Assembly: GCA_002394205.1 (NCBI GenBank)
Contig: DGTC01000025.1
Span: 3,638-67,637 of the forward strand
Source: Lachnospira sp. UBA4346
GTDB lineage: Bacteria; Bacillota; Clostridia; Lachnospirales; Lachnospiraceae
Reading direction: 5' to 3'
Length of the DNA stretch: 64,000 nt
The number at the start of each line of letters is the position of its first letter. Within the stretch, counting starts at the first letter, position 1. Positions 17,202 to 25,126 of the stretch are shown piece by piece. The notes beneath the pieces are model-generated. The model saw only the letters and a program-made list of their open reading frames with translations, searched no databases and was not told the DNA's origin. Both the position numbers and the translations under genes were made by a program.

Positions 17202-18044
17202 ATGAGAACTGTAGACTTACACGTACATTCAACCTGTTCTGACGGAACATTAACACCAACAGAACTCATTGCACTCGCCTATAAAAAACGTCTGGCTGCA
17301 ATCGCATTAACAGATCATGACACCATTGACGGTATAAAAGAGGCCATTGATGCCGGAAAACAACATCGAATTGAAGTGATTCCGGGCATTGAATTAAGTA
17401 CTTCTTATCAATCCAAAGAAATCCATATCGTCGGTCTTTTTATTGATTATACAGATGATTCTTTTGCGAAAGAATTGGTTCAAATGCGCAATACCCGTAT
17501 TGAACGCAACCGTCAGGTATGCCGGGCATTTCAACAGCTAAATATTCCAATGACCTACGAGGATATAGCTGACATCTATGAAAATGCCGTAATTACACGT
17601 GCTCACTTTGCTGACTGGCTGGTTCATCATCACTATGTCGGCGACCGCAATGAAGCCTTTGACCGCTATCTTGGTGATGGAAAGCCTTGCTATGTACCAC
17701 GTGAGAAAATCAGTCCGCAGCATGCCATCAAATTAATCCGTTCAGTCGGTGGAATCCCGATTCTTGCACATCCGACATTGTATCATCTGGGTTCTGAACA
17801 GATGAATATCCTGCTAAAAGACCTATGTGATGCCGGTCTTATGGGCATTGAAGGACTCTATTCAACATACACAGCCAGCGATGAACGCTACATCGCCCAA
17901 CTTGCAGCAGATTATCATCTTCTCCTTTCCGGCGGTTCTGATTTTCATGGAGCAAATAAACCGAAACTCGATTTAGGTACAGGTTATGGCAAATTATGTA
18001 TCCCTTACGATATTCTTTCCCATTTGCGTGCTGCTAAATATTAA
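17202..18044 (+). CDS. PHP-domain phosphoesterase (YciV/RNase AM-like)
   Basis: 280 residues starting MRTVDLHVHSTCSDGTL, the first PHP motif, followed by LTDHDTIDG, PGIELST, HIVGLFID, ILAHP and SGGSDFHG, giving the full set of metal-binding His/Asp residues. The family includes 3',5'-nucleotide bisphosphate phosphatases and the 5'-3' exonuclease RNase AM (YciV/TrpH). Cytosolic. The ATG at 17202 has an AGAGGGGA site 6 bases upstream; the longer frame from 17145 has none. Single plus-strand gene divergent from the phospholipase-like operon. The roughly 300-base upstream gap is AT-rich with TATAAT-like boxes but no clear operator. Confidence 0.88.
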   Translation: MRTVDLHVHSTCSDGTLTPTELIALAYKKRLAAIALTDHDTIDGIKEAIDAGKQHRIEVIPGIELSTSYQSKEIHIVGLFIDYTDDSFAKELVQMRNTRIERNRQVCRAFQQLNIPMTYEDIADIYENAVITRAHFADWLVHHHYVGDRNEAFDRYLGDGKPCYVPREKISPQHAIKLIRSVGGIPILAHPTLYHLGSEQMNILLKDLCDAGLMGIEGLYSTYTASDERYIAQLAADYHLLLSGGSDFHGANKPKLDLGTGYGKLCIPYDILSHLRAAKY

Positions 18045-18052
18045 TAAATACA

Positions 18053-18099
18053 AAACCGGAAGGTGACTGCATCAACACGATACAGATTCCTTCCGGTTT
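18053..18099 (+). terminator. Bidirectional terminator
   Basis: An 11-bp perfect stem (AAACCGGAAGG at 18053-18063 with 18089-18099) lies between the convergent PHP and alarmone synthetase genes, with A/T-rich tails on both sides. Confidence 0.85.
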
Positions 18100-18129
18100 C
18101 GTTATAATTTTATCAATCTAAAATATGTA

Positions 18130-18840
18130 CTAATCTTCTTTTTTCGCACTGTGATTGATACGATTCTTAATTTCTTCCATTCGCAAATCTAACAACATAC
18201 TTGTGTCTGCACATTCTTTCAAATCTTTTGCAAGTTCGATTGCATCATCCGGATTGATTTCCTTTTTATAACGCAATTTGTGTTCCAGACTTGCCCAAAA
18301 ATCCATTGCAATCGTACGAAGCTGTACTTCTACCTTCATGTTGCGCTTCTCATTCTGCAAGAAAATCGGTACCTCAACAATCAAATGAAGACTTCTGTAA
18401 CCACCGTCTTTGGGCCGTTTGATATAATCTTTGATTTCAATCAAACGTACATCGTCCTGATTCAAAAAATATTTTGCTAGATCATAAATATCGTTTCGAA
18501 AGGAACAAATAACACGCACACCGGCAATGTCATTTAAATTGGCTTCAACCGCTTCCATACTCAAACGGATATTTTTTCTTTGAACCTTCTCTAAAATACT
18601 GTCAATCGACTTTAGACGGGATTTGATAGATTCGATTGGATTTCTGTCATACTGCAGGGAAAACTGTTCATTCAACACCTTGAACTTTGTCTCTACCTCC
18701 ATAATTGCACATTTATAACGTGACATCATTGTATCAATCTGCTGCCTGTTTTCCCGGAACTTGTCAATACTTTCCTGTGTAAGTGGCAGATTTTCTGCTA
18801 TATGCTTTGATGCCTGTTCAAGATTCAGATTGTTTTCCAT
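18130..18840 (-). CDS. Small alarmone synthetase, GTP pyrophosphokinase family (RelQ/YjbM type)
   Basis: About 236 residues containing only the RelA/SpoT synthetase domain: NDIAGVRVICSF, KRPKDGGYRSLHLIVEVP and VEVQLRTIAMDFWASLEHKL. There is no HD hydrolase and no TGS/ACT region, so it makes (p)ppGpp from ATP and GDP/GTP but cannot degrade it. An ATG at 18840 preceded by GGAG is preferred over the one at 18852. The preceding DUF6033-like gene ends 4-16 bases upstream, so the two are surely cotranscribed. The acidic C-terminal helix (after KKEINPDDA) probably mediates oligomerisation as in other small synthetases. Confidence 0.92.
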   Translation of the reverse strand: MENNLNLEQASKHIAENLPLTQESIDKFRENRQQIDTMMSRYKCAIMEVETKFKVLNEQFSLQYDRNPIESIKSRLKSIDSILEKVQRKNIRLSMEAVEANLNDIAGVRVICSFRNDIYDLAKYFLNQDDVRLIEIKDYIKRPKDGGYRSLHLIVEVPIFLQNEKRNMKVEVQLRTIAMDFWASLEHKLRYKKEINPDDAIELAKDLKECADTSMLLDLRMEEIKNRINHSAKKED

Positions 18841-18856
18841 GTTTTTCTCCATTCTC

Positions 18857-19612
18857 TTATGCTTTATAATCTATATTCTGTCCATATAAAAGTTCCTGTT
18901 GCGTTTTCACAGAATCACTTCTGACTGCAAGCTGCATGTCTTCTAACTTCTTCATAAGTTCTTCTACAGAAGATGCCTGTATCAGGGTATATTCAGAGGT
19001 ATCCTGCGATTCTTCTGTTTTATGTGCTTCTCTTTGCTTATCAAGACGTTCTTTTGCCTTCTCTTTTTGTGCTTTCTTTTCAGCAACCTTTTTATCCTGT
19101 GCCTTGTGTTCTGCTTTTTTCTCAATTCTCTTCTTCTGTAATGCCTGAGATTTGTCTACTACGGCAAAAAATGAAGCTGTTCCACCGTCATTGACCTGAA
19201 TACCATATCCCTTTACATTGGCATTTCCTGAAACAAGACTGTTCTTTAACTGTTCTAACTGGCTTGTTGCACCACTTAATACAGATTCGTATTTCTTACG
19301 ATAATTCTCATCCGTCGCCATTTTTTCAATCTTGTCCGTATCAATCAATACAACCGTCTTGCTGGTATTCGCATAAGCGGATGCATTTGCCTGTGCAGCA
19401 CTCTTCTGATCTTCACTTACTAAAATGAAGTCCATATTAGAATACTTCTTTTTCAATTGGTCATAATATTTTTTTGCTGTGTCACTTAACTTAACATCGC
19501 CAATTGTTTTTCCATATTCATTATTCTTACTCTGTGTCTGCTGTGCCTGTGCAGCATTATTCTGTCCGGCAACCTGTGACAGAAAATCTGCCTGTGTCAA
19601 TCCATTGTTCAT
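18857..19612 (-). CDS. DUF6033-like Lachnospiraceae protein
   Basis: 251 residues from the ATG at 19612, fixed by GGAGG 9 bases upstream. The N-terminus (MNNGLTQADFLSQ) is followed by a Gln/Ala-rich stretch and a conserved-looking core (KLSDTAKKYYDQLKKKY, MDFILVSEDQ, ASKTVVLIDTDKIEKMA). A strongly charged Lys/Ala/Glu segment at about residues 165-205, predicted coiled coil, comes next, then a helical tail. It lacks a signal peptide. I recall similar proteins under DUF6033 in Lachnospiraceae, with unknown function; family assignment is tentative. It almost touches the alarmone synthetase gene, which suggests joint regulation. Confidence 0.6.
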   Translation of the reverse strand: MNNGLTQADFLSQVAGQNNAAQAQQTQSKNNEYGKTIGDVKLSDTAKKYYDQLKKKYSNMDFILVSEDQKSAAQANASAYANTSKTVVLIDTDKIEKMATDENYRKKYESVLSGATSQLEQLKNSLVSGNANVKGYGIQVNDGGTASFFAVVDKSQALQKKRIEKKAEHKAQDKKVAEKKAQKEKAKERLDKQREAHKTEESQDTSEYTLIQASSVEELMKKLEDMQLAVRSDSVKTQQELLYGQNIDYKA

Positions 19613-19709
19613 AACCACACCTCCATGTGCATTTTTATATTTTATAGATTCAGGTATCTCCAGCCTGTAAATATCATCTGCCTCCATGCTGATTAAAATC
19701 TACATTTAC

Positions 19710-19749
19710 AAAAGACCGATATACCTTCTATATGATATATCGGTCTTTT
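19710..19749 (-). terminator. Rho-independent terminator after hsp20
   Basis: A perfect 13-bp stem (19710-19722 with 19737-19749, loop 14) centred on AAAGACCGATAT, followed by TTTTG on the minus strand. It lies about 105 bases after the Hsp20 stop codon. Confidence 0.8.
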
Positions 19750-19852
19750 GGTTCATATAATTTAACAAATAATACATTCTTATGCTTCATTTACAACCCC
19801 CTCAAAAATGAAAGTTCCTAATAAAACATAACAATGAAATTCGTAAACATTT

Positions 19853-20344
19853 CTATCCTTCAATTGCAATGTGATTACCATGATCCACTTTGTGATGTTC
19901 TTTCTTCGGAACGGTTATCGTAAGTATTCCGTCTGTGTATTTCGCATGAATCTCATCCTGCGTAATATTGTCACCTACATAAAAACTTCGACTCATACTG
20001 CCTGCATAACGCTCTTTTCTTAAATATTTGCCGTCATCATCCTGTTCATTCTTATCAAGATCCTTATGTGCCGATATCGTAAGATAACCTTTATCCAGTG
20101 TTGCAGTTATCTGATCCTTATGAAATCCCGGTAAATCAACAGCTACTTCATAATGGTCTTTTTCTTCCTTAACATCCGTCTTCATCATTCTCGCTGCATT
20201 TTTGCCATATAGCGGGTTCTTTCTGCTAAAGAATGAAGTGTTCATTGGTGTCATCCAACCCTCATCACGATATGAATCCTTCATATAATCATCTTCAAAA
20301 AAGTCATCAAATAAATTTTCTCCAAAAATACTAGGCATCATCAT
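19853..20344 (-). CDS. Hsp20/alpha-crystallin small heat-shock protein
   Basis: The 163-residue holdase chaperone has a Phe/Asp-rich N-terminal arm (FGENLFDDFFEDDY), the alpha-crystallin domain (VKEEKDHYEVAVDLPGFHKDQI to ITVPKKEHH), and the C-terminal I-x-I-like HIAIEG. Of three adjacent ATG codons (20344, 20341, 20338), the first is best spaced from AGGAGA. It has its own promoter with an overlapping CIRCE element, so it should be repressed by HrcA and induced by heat. No other chaperone gene is nearby. Confidence 0.95.
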   Translation of the reverse strand: MMMPSIFGENLFDDFFEDDYMKDSYRDEGWMTPMNTSFFSRKNPLYGKNAARMMKTDVKEEKDHYEVAVDLPGFHKDQITATLDKGYLTISAHKDLDKNEQDDDGKYLRKERYAGSMSRSFYVGDNITQDEIHAKYTDGILTITVPKKEHHKVDHGNHIAIEG

Positions 20345-20489
20345 AAGTCATATCTCCTTTCAAACAGATAATCAAAATGTTAATTTCTAGCACGATGGAT
20401 ACTGTCCAAGGTGTTGTATGCAACAAATGAACTTGCTACAAAAGTCTGGTTCCTTTGGCTTTCTTTGTTTATTCTCTTTGTTTAACTAT

Positions 20490-20518
20490 GTTATAGCACG
20501 CATTATTAGCACTGTCAA
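20490..20518 (-). promoter_or_regulatory. Sigma-A promoter of hsp20
   Basis: TTGACA (20513-20518) and TATAAC (20490-20495) on the minus strand, exact 17-base spacer, about 145 bases before the start codon. The -35 box lies inside the CIRCE element. Confidence 0.85.
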
Positions 20519-20532
20519 GTGTTGAGTGCTAA
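20506..20532. promoter_or_regulatory. CIRCE element (HrcA operator)
   Basis: 27 bases fitting TTAGCACTC-N9-GAGTGCTAA with a single mismatch in the left arm (G instead of the last C). It overlaps the -35 box of the hsp20 promoter, so HrcA binding would block RNA polymerase. HrcA itself is not encoded in the window. Confidence 0.93.
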
Positions 20533-20553
20533 TTTTATTAAATTCCTGTATTC

Positions 20554-21231
20554 TTACTGTTCCTTCTTTGGATATCTTCCGCAAGATGCTTTCTCATTAC
20601 AGTATCCCATTACATCACACTTTGCTTTAAAATAATTATCAACAAGATATTTCCATTCTTCTGAATAATCACTTAACGCACGCATCATGTCATGCATCAA
20701 CTGTCTAAATTCCCAATATGCTCTATTACACAGACGCTGATGTGACATATCCACAAGATTACGAAGATTCGTACGAAGCACAACCTTACTTTCCATTCCA
20801 AGCGGAAGCAACATACTCACATCTTCCTTTGGAAGCTCTAACTGCTCTAATTCCTGCATTGCCTTTAAAATGTCATCCATAGCCTTTGCATAAATGGCAT
20901 TGGCTTCTTCATTCTTTGCAATCTTCGGCGGCGTGACATACGCAAATCCTTTCTGATAATTCACATATCTTGTGGATGCCTGTAATCTTGTCGGTGAACC
21001 ACCAATGTGCGTATATAATTCGCGAATAACTCTGGCTGAATATCCGTCCACAACCATATATACCTGTGGATATTCCCATGTTCTTCCATGTCCGGATTCA
21101 AGACAGCCAAGACCTCTCTTACGATTCTTTTCCGGATCCTGTGTGTCTCCACCCCAGCATACACCTGCTTCTCTTCCGATTAAACTAATTGGATCTTTTG
21201 TTGTTTCATTCTGTATAATAATTGTTCCCAT
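20554..21231 (-). CDS. thyX: FAD-dependent thymidylate synthase
   Basis: 225 residues. ThyX makes dTMP from dUMP using methylene-tetrahydrofolate and reduced FAD. The diagnostic region is GGSPTRLQASTRYVNY (about 77-92), the Firmicute variant of the ThyX R-H-R-x7-S motif, followed by the substrate region LPLGMESKVVLRTNLRNL and RAYWEFRQLMHDM. The C-terminal Cys-rich tail (CDVMGYCNEKASCGRY) is a feature of the Lachnospiraceae form. The ATG at 21231 follows TAGGAGAA. It stands between hsp20 and a long gap, probably monocistronic. Confidence 0.88.
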   Translation of the reverse strand: MGTIIIQNETTKDPISLIGREAGVCWGGDTQDPEKNRKRGLGCLESGHGRTWEYPQVYMVVDGYSARVIRELYTHIGGSPTRLQASTRYVNYQKGFAYVTPPKIAKNEEANAIYAKAMDDILKAMQELEQLELPKEDVSMLLPLGMESKVVLRTNLRNLVDMSHQRLCNRAYWEFRQLMHDMMRALSDYSEEWKYLVDNYFKAKCDVMGYCNEKASCGRYPKKEQ

Positions 21232-21675
21232 GATTTTCTCCTATACATTTTTTATAATGAATATCCCTGCATCTGACATCAAATATCAAATATCAAATAT
21301 CAAATATCAATCAATTATATTATCATATCTTAACACTGCAAACAATATTTGCAATAAGATTCAAATATTATATTTCCATAACTTCTTGAGATTATCTCAG
21401 ACAATACCAGGTTTTATAAGATTATAATTTTCAATACCATATTAGATGTATACGATAATGATATTTTGATGTAATATACAAAGTTACATTTTTAACATAT
21501 ATTACTATATCACTTTTTTGATGTAACTTCAATAATTACAATAAATTTAATGATTTATTTAGAAATTGCCGCCTCTCTTATATCCTCTATAAATACAAAA
21601 ATACCCGCACATATATACGAAACTGCGAAGCTCTTTTCCACATTGTATAATATATACAGGTATTTTTGTGTTTAT
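21232..21675. other. Intergenic region between thyX and the 1055-residue surface-protein gene
   Basis: 444 AT-rich bases without a plausible gene. It contains a heptamer tandem repeat near thyX. A long inverted pair (AAATACC near 21598 and GGTATTTTT near 21659-21667) could form the terminator of the surface-protein gene, but its loop is about 50 bases and support is weak. Confidence 0.5.
21278..21310. repeat. Heptanucleotide tandem repeat (ATCAAAT)
   Basis: Between four and five perfect copies of ATCAAAT in the 5' region of thyX, 47-79 bases before its start codon, where slippage could alter promoter spacing or leader length. Confidence 0.9.
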
Positions 21676-24600
21676 TTAATTTTCAACGTTTTTCTTACGC
21701 ATAAGCACACACACACATCCTGAAAGAATCATCGCAATTCCCCAATAGAACGGGTGTCTTGCATCTCCCGTATTTGGCTGCTCCTGTGCATATTTCTGTT
21801 CCAAACCGGATTGCTGTATCATATCCTGACTTGCTGATTGCGACTGCTGTGTTATCTGCTTTTGTGTAGTTGTATCTGTATGTAAATATCTTGTTGCCTT
21901 CGGCTGAATGATTTCTGCCCCTATCTGTTCTGTCTGATTAGAAGCGGACGCTTCTGTTTCTAACGGCTGTGTTTTGCTTGGCTTTGTCGCTTCTGTTTCT
22001 GACGGCTTCGTTTTACTCGGCTTTGTCGCTTCTGTTTCTGACGGCTGTGTTTTACTTGGCTTTGTCGTTTCCGTTTCTGACGGCTGTGTTTTACTCGGCT
22101 TTGTCGCTTCTGTTTCTGACGGCTGTGTTTTGCTTGGCTTTGTCGCTTCTGTTTCTGACGGCTGTGTTTTACTTGGCTTTGTCGCTTCTGTTTCTAACGA
22201 CTGCGTTTTACTTGGCTTTGTCGCTTCTGTTTCTAACGGCTGTGTTTTGCTTGGCTTTGTCTCCTCTACGCCCGTCTGATTTTTCTTTTCTTTTACAGTA
22301 AGTGACGTATCTGCCGAACCATCAACATAAACAAACTTTACCGTATGCTTTGATAAATCTAATGTATCAAGATAATCCGGAGTAAAGATTACAATTGTAC
22401 TCCCAATTCTTGTCCGATAATTCTCCTCTGCTACCTTTATCCCATCAATTTCAACCCCAACAAACTTTGATAACGCACCGTCACACTGAATTCGATATGT
22501 TTTTTTCGACTCTTTCTGATAATTTCCATTCACACCATCTATAATTCGATAATTTGGTGTTGTTGTCTCCGGTTCTTCTGCCTTGCTTGTTGTCTCCGGC
22601 TCTGTTATCAGTTCTTTATATAAAGCTATTAAATGAAGTTCCTGCTCCGGCATATTGAATTCAAGTCGTTCTATGTTCGGATTATCCAATGTAAAATCTC
22701 CTACAACCTGCCATCTGTCAAATTGTTTTCCTTTCGGAGCTTCCTGTGCCTCTACCACAACAACTTGATTGGCAATATAGCTGCCTGTACCGGTTCCATG
22801 TTCAACTGTAAGCGAATACGTCTTAGGCAAAACTGTAACCGTTGCAACCATCTGTGTATCTTCAATCGTATCATTTATCAAAACACGATATGTTGTTGTA
22901 TCATTTGGTGTTACATAAACCTTTTTTTCATCTGAAAATGAATGACTGTCTTCATTTTTGTACCACTGATATGTATACTGTCCGCTTCCTCCTACCGGCA
23001 TCGCTTCCAATTCAACGGAGTCACCTGCAGTAATTGTTGCCTGCTCCGGCGAAATATTTACTGAAAATGCCCCATGAACCAATGCATACAGATTAATTTC
23101 TGCCGTAGTCTGATACTCCGTAGAAATAACCAACTTCTCCTGATAATTTCCTGCCGACAGATTCTTCTTCAATCCAACCTCAAACTGTGCTGTCTTTCCC
23201 GGTGCTAATTCATCTGTTGGAAGTCCTTCTACTGTAAAATACAATAATGTATCTGTGTGCAAATGTACCGGGCTGTTTCCTGTATTTGTCACTGTAAACA
23301 ACTGATTCTCACTTGTCGGATTGTATACGTATCCTTCATTGTGTTCTGCAAATGTATATGCATCCTGATTTACTGAAATTGTATATGTCAAATCTTCCCA
23401 TATTGCATAAATTGTCGTATCCTGCTCTATAAAAATAGCTTCATTGGGTTTCTTATAATCTGTATTCTCTGTTGTATTCACTGCCCAACCAAGAAATCTT
23501 TTTCCCTGTGGTGCAGCAAATAAATTCTCCGGCAGAATAAATGATTCACCCTGTATACATTTATATGCACCGACAACTCCGCTTCCTCCGTTTGACTCAA
23601 ATGAAACATTATATTCTTTCATCTGAACTGCCTGTGATGCAGATGTAATTCGTTCATCTTCATCTGTATATTCTAACCATACTTTACAATTTACAAAGGA
23701 ATCCAGTACCTCTCCCTGAATTGTCACCGTATCTGCCGCAATCTTCATGCCGCTGTGAACTTCCTTTGCATATGCGCCTTCTGTATTCTGTACGACCAGA
23801 TATACCTTTTCTCCATTATCACGAACATTCTGTATTGAAACATTCTTTCCTTTATTTTCTATGGCAAAGGAACCAACCGCCTCATCTAAGAAACGTAAGG
23901 TAAATGCATTTTCATGTCCATAAACATTCGTCGATACTTCACCATCTGCCTCTGCTGCACGTGCAGATGATGCAAATGCAACATTCCTAAGATTCATATT
24001 AAACGCTGCCTGAACACATCCATAATTTGAATTCCAATAATCTGCTTCTGCAATATCTTTGTTAAATATCTGCTCATTAACATAAAGTGCTAATTCTTCA
24101 TAGCCAAACTCTGTATCTGAAGCCGGTGTACGAAGCCATGTCGGATAAATCGTTCCTTTTCCACAATACGAACTATCCACCCGAAGACCTGTTTGTAATG
24201 CATCCGCCTGATTACTTCCAACCGTATAATATGTCTCACCTTCTATTCCATACGGAATATATAACGTATCTGTTAATGCATATACAGACTGATTGAGTTC
24301 ATCTTTTGTATAATATGTTGTCTGATTCATCGCCGCACGTTCCTTATTAGAAAAATGCGTCTTATATAAACTATTTTCTGCACCGTCACGAAGATATTCC
24401 TGATATAGAATACTTGCTCCAAAATGATTTGGTAACACCTCTAATGGTGCATTACTATATTTACCATATTCTTCCCCAAGATATGGCTGTTTTTCAATTG
24501 CATAAGAATATTCCGGATCTGATGCCAAGGGACTTCTTGCAATCAATACAACATTTTCATCCCCAATTGCTGTATCCTGCCCTACAATCATCCACTCCTG

Positions 24601-24843
24601 ATTGTCATCTAACCATTCATTCATTCCAAATATAATTACCTTTTCAGGCTTATCTGCTGTACGATTCTGTGTATCAAAAGCTGTCATTAACTCTTGTTTT
24701 GATGCAAACTGCTCTACCGACGGTGCAACATTTTCTGCCGCATAAATATTTGTTATTCGAGCCGGTATCTGAGGTATCAATCCAAAAGCCAGTGTTGTTG
24801 TCATAAAAGTTGCAATTGCGCGTTTTAACACATTCTTTTTCAT
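21676..24843 (-). CDS. Sortase-anchored-type surface protein with InlB repeat and 13-residue tandem repeats
   Basis: 1055 residues with a signal peptide (about 1-36, ending YAAE). An N-terminal domain of roughly 300 residues is shared with the neighbour at 25127 (motif QELMTAFDT, later WMIVGQD and AFASSARAAEA). An InlB-type repeat follows at about 405-485 (NVSFESNGGSGVVG to ATIYAIWE), then an ITNTGN-type beta domain, an Ig/PKD-like domain (GGSGQYTYQWYKNED), and a C-terminal KFVGVEIDG domain. About eight copies of the 13-residue SETEATKPSKTQP unit form a wall-spanning stalk. The tail is QPNTGD plus a hydrophobic span plus RKK, an LPXTG-like sorting signal. It has its own promoter and a terminator-like leader hairpin. 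Adhesin role is inferred. Confidence 0.85.
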   Translation of the reverse strand: MKKNVLKRAIATFMTTTLAFGLIPQIPARITNIYAAENVAPSVEQFASKQELMTAFDTQNRTADKPEKVIIFGMNEWLDDNQEWMIVGQDTAIGDENVVLIARSPLASDPEYSYAIEKQPYLGEEYGKYSNAPLEVLPNHFGASILYQEYLRDGAENSLYKTHFSNKERAAMNQTTYYTKDELNQSVYALTDTLYIPYGIEGETYYTVGSNQADALQTGLRVDSSYCGKGTIYPTWLRTPASDTEFGYEELALYVNEQIFNKDIAEADYWNSNYGCVQAAFNMNLRNVAFASSARAAEADGEVSTNVYGHENAFTLRFLDEAVGSFAIENKGKNVSIQNVRDNGEKVYLVVQNTEGAYAKEVHSGMKIAADTVTIQGEVLDSFVNCKVWLEYTDEDERITSASQAVQMKEYNVSFESNGGSGVVGAYKCIQGESFILPENLFAAPQGKRFLGWAVNTTENTDYKKPNEAIFIEQDTTIYAIWEDLTYTISVNQDAYTFAEHNEGYVYNPTSENQLFTVTNTGNSPVHLHTDTLLYFTVEGLPTDELAPGKTAQFEVGLKKNLSAGNYQEKLVISTEYQTTAEINLYALVHGAFSVNISPEQATITAGDSVELEAMPVGGSGQYTYQWYKNEDSHSFSDEKKVYVTPNDTTTYRVLINDTIEDTQMVATVTVLPKTYSLTVEHGTGTGSYIANQVVVVEAQEAPKGKQFDRWQVVGDFTLDNPNIERLEFNMPEQELHLIALYKELITEPETTSKAEEPETTTPNYRIIDGVNGNYQKESKKTYRIQCDGALSKFVGVEIDGIKVAEENYRTRIGSTIVIFTPDYLDTLDLSKHTVKFVYVDGSADTSLTVKEKKNQTGVEETKPSKTQPLETEATKPSKTQSLETEATKPSKTQPSETEATKPSKTQPSETEATKPSKTQPSETETTKPSKTQPSETEATKPSKTKPSETEATKPSKTQPLETEASASNQTEQIGAEIIQPKATRYLHTDTTTQKQITQQSQSASQDMIQQSGLEQKYAQEQPNTGDARHPFYWGIAMILSGCVCVLMRKKNVEN
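21965..22261. repeat. 39-bp coding tandem repeat, about 7.6 copies
   Basis: Unit of 39 bases (13 codons, S-E-T-E-A-T-K-P-S-K-T-Q-P) with few substitutions between copies. Unit length is a multiple of three, so copy-number change alters stalk length without frameshift. Confidence 0.92.
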
Positions 24844-24868
24844 ATGTTTCTCCCACAGTACAATTTTT

Positions 24869-24905
24869 AAAAAACGGACATAGAATTTATAAAAACTATG
24901 CCCGT
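24869..24905 (-). terminator. Terminator-like hairpin in the leader of the 1055-residue surface-protein gene
   Basis: On the minus strand, ACGGGCATAG (24896-24905) pairs with CTATGTCCGT (24874-24883) with one wobble, 12-base loop, and is followed by TTTTTT. It lies between the promoter (24924-24952) and the start codon (24843). It would end transcripts early unless antiterminated, a possible attenuator. Confidence 0.6.
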
Positions 24906-24923
24906 CTAAATCGTTACCGTAAC

Positions 24924-24952
24924 AGTATAATCATTTTTATAATGAATTTCAA
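24924..24952 (-). promoter_or_regulatory. Sigma-A promoter of the 1055-residue surface-protein gene
   Basis: TTGAAA (24947-24952), 17-base spacer, TATACT (24924-24929) on the minus strand. Same boxes and spacing as the promoter of the paralogous gene (30175-30203). Confidence 0.7.
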
Positions 24953-25061
24953 TTCGAAATTTGCTGTATTTATGTGCTTTTTTTAATACAATTTATAACA
25001 TTACAATTCTGATAATATATAGTGATAATTCGTCATTTTTTTAACATTGTAGCATGTAAAA

Positions 25062-25102
25062 AAGCTGATTTCGAAAATTCAATTTATTTTCGAAATCAGC
25101 TT
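25062..25102 (-). terminator. Strong terminator after the 1658-residue surface-protein gene
   Basis: A perfect 17-bp stem (25062-25078 with 25086-25102, 7-base loop) followed by TTTTTT on the minus strand, 25 bases after the stop codon. Confidence 0.92.
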
Positions 25103-25126
25103 CATCATTTAATGATTCATACTGTT

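Noticed and set aside
21965..22261. Regularly spaced repeats that resemble a CRISPR array at first sight
   Set aside because: The units are contiguous, 39 bases long, without unique spacers, and keep one reading frame of a Thr/Pro/Lys stalk; no cas gene is near.
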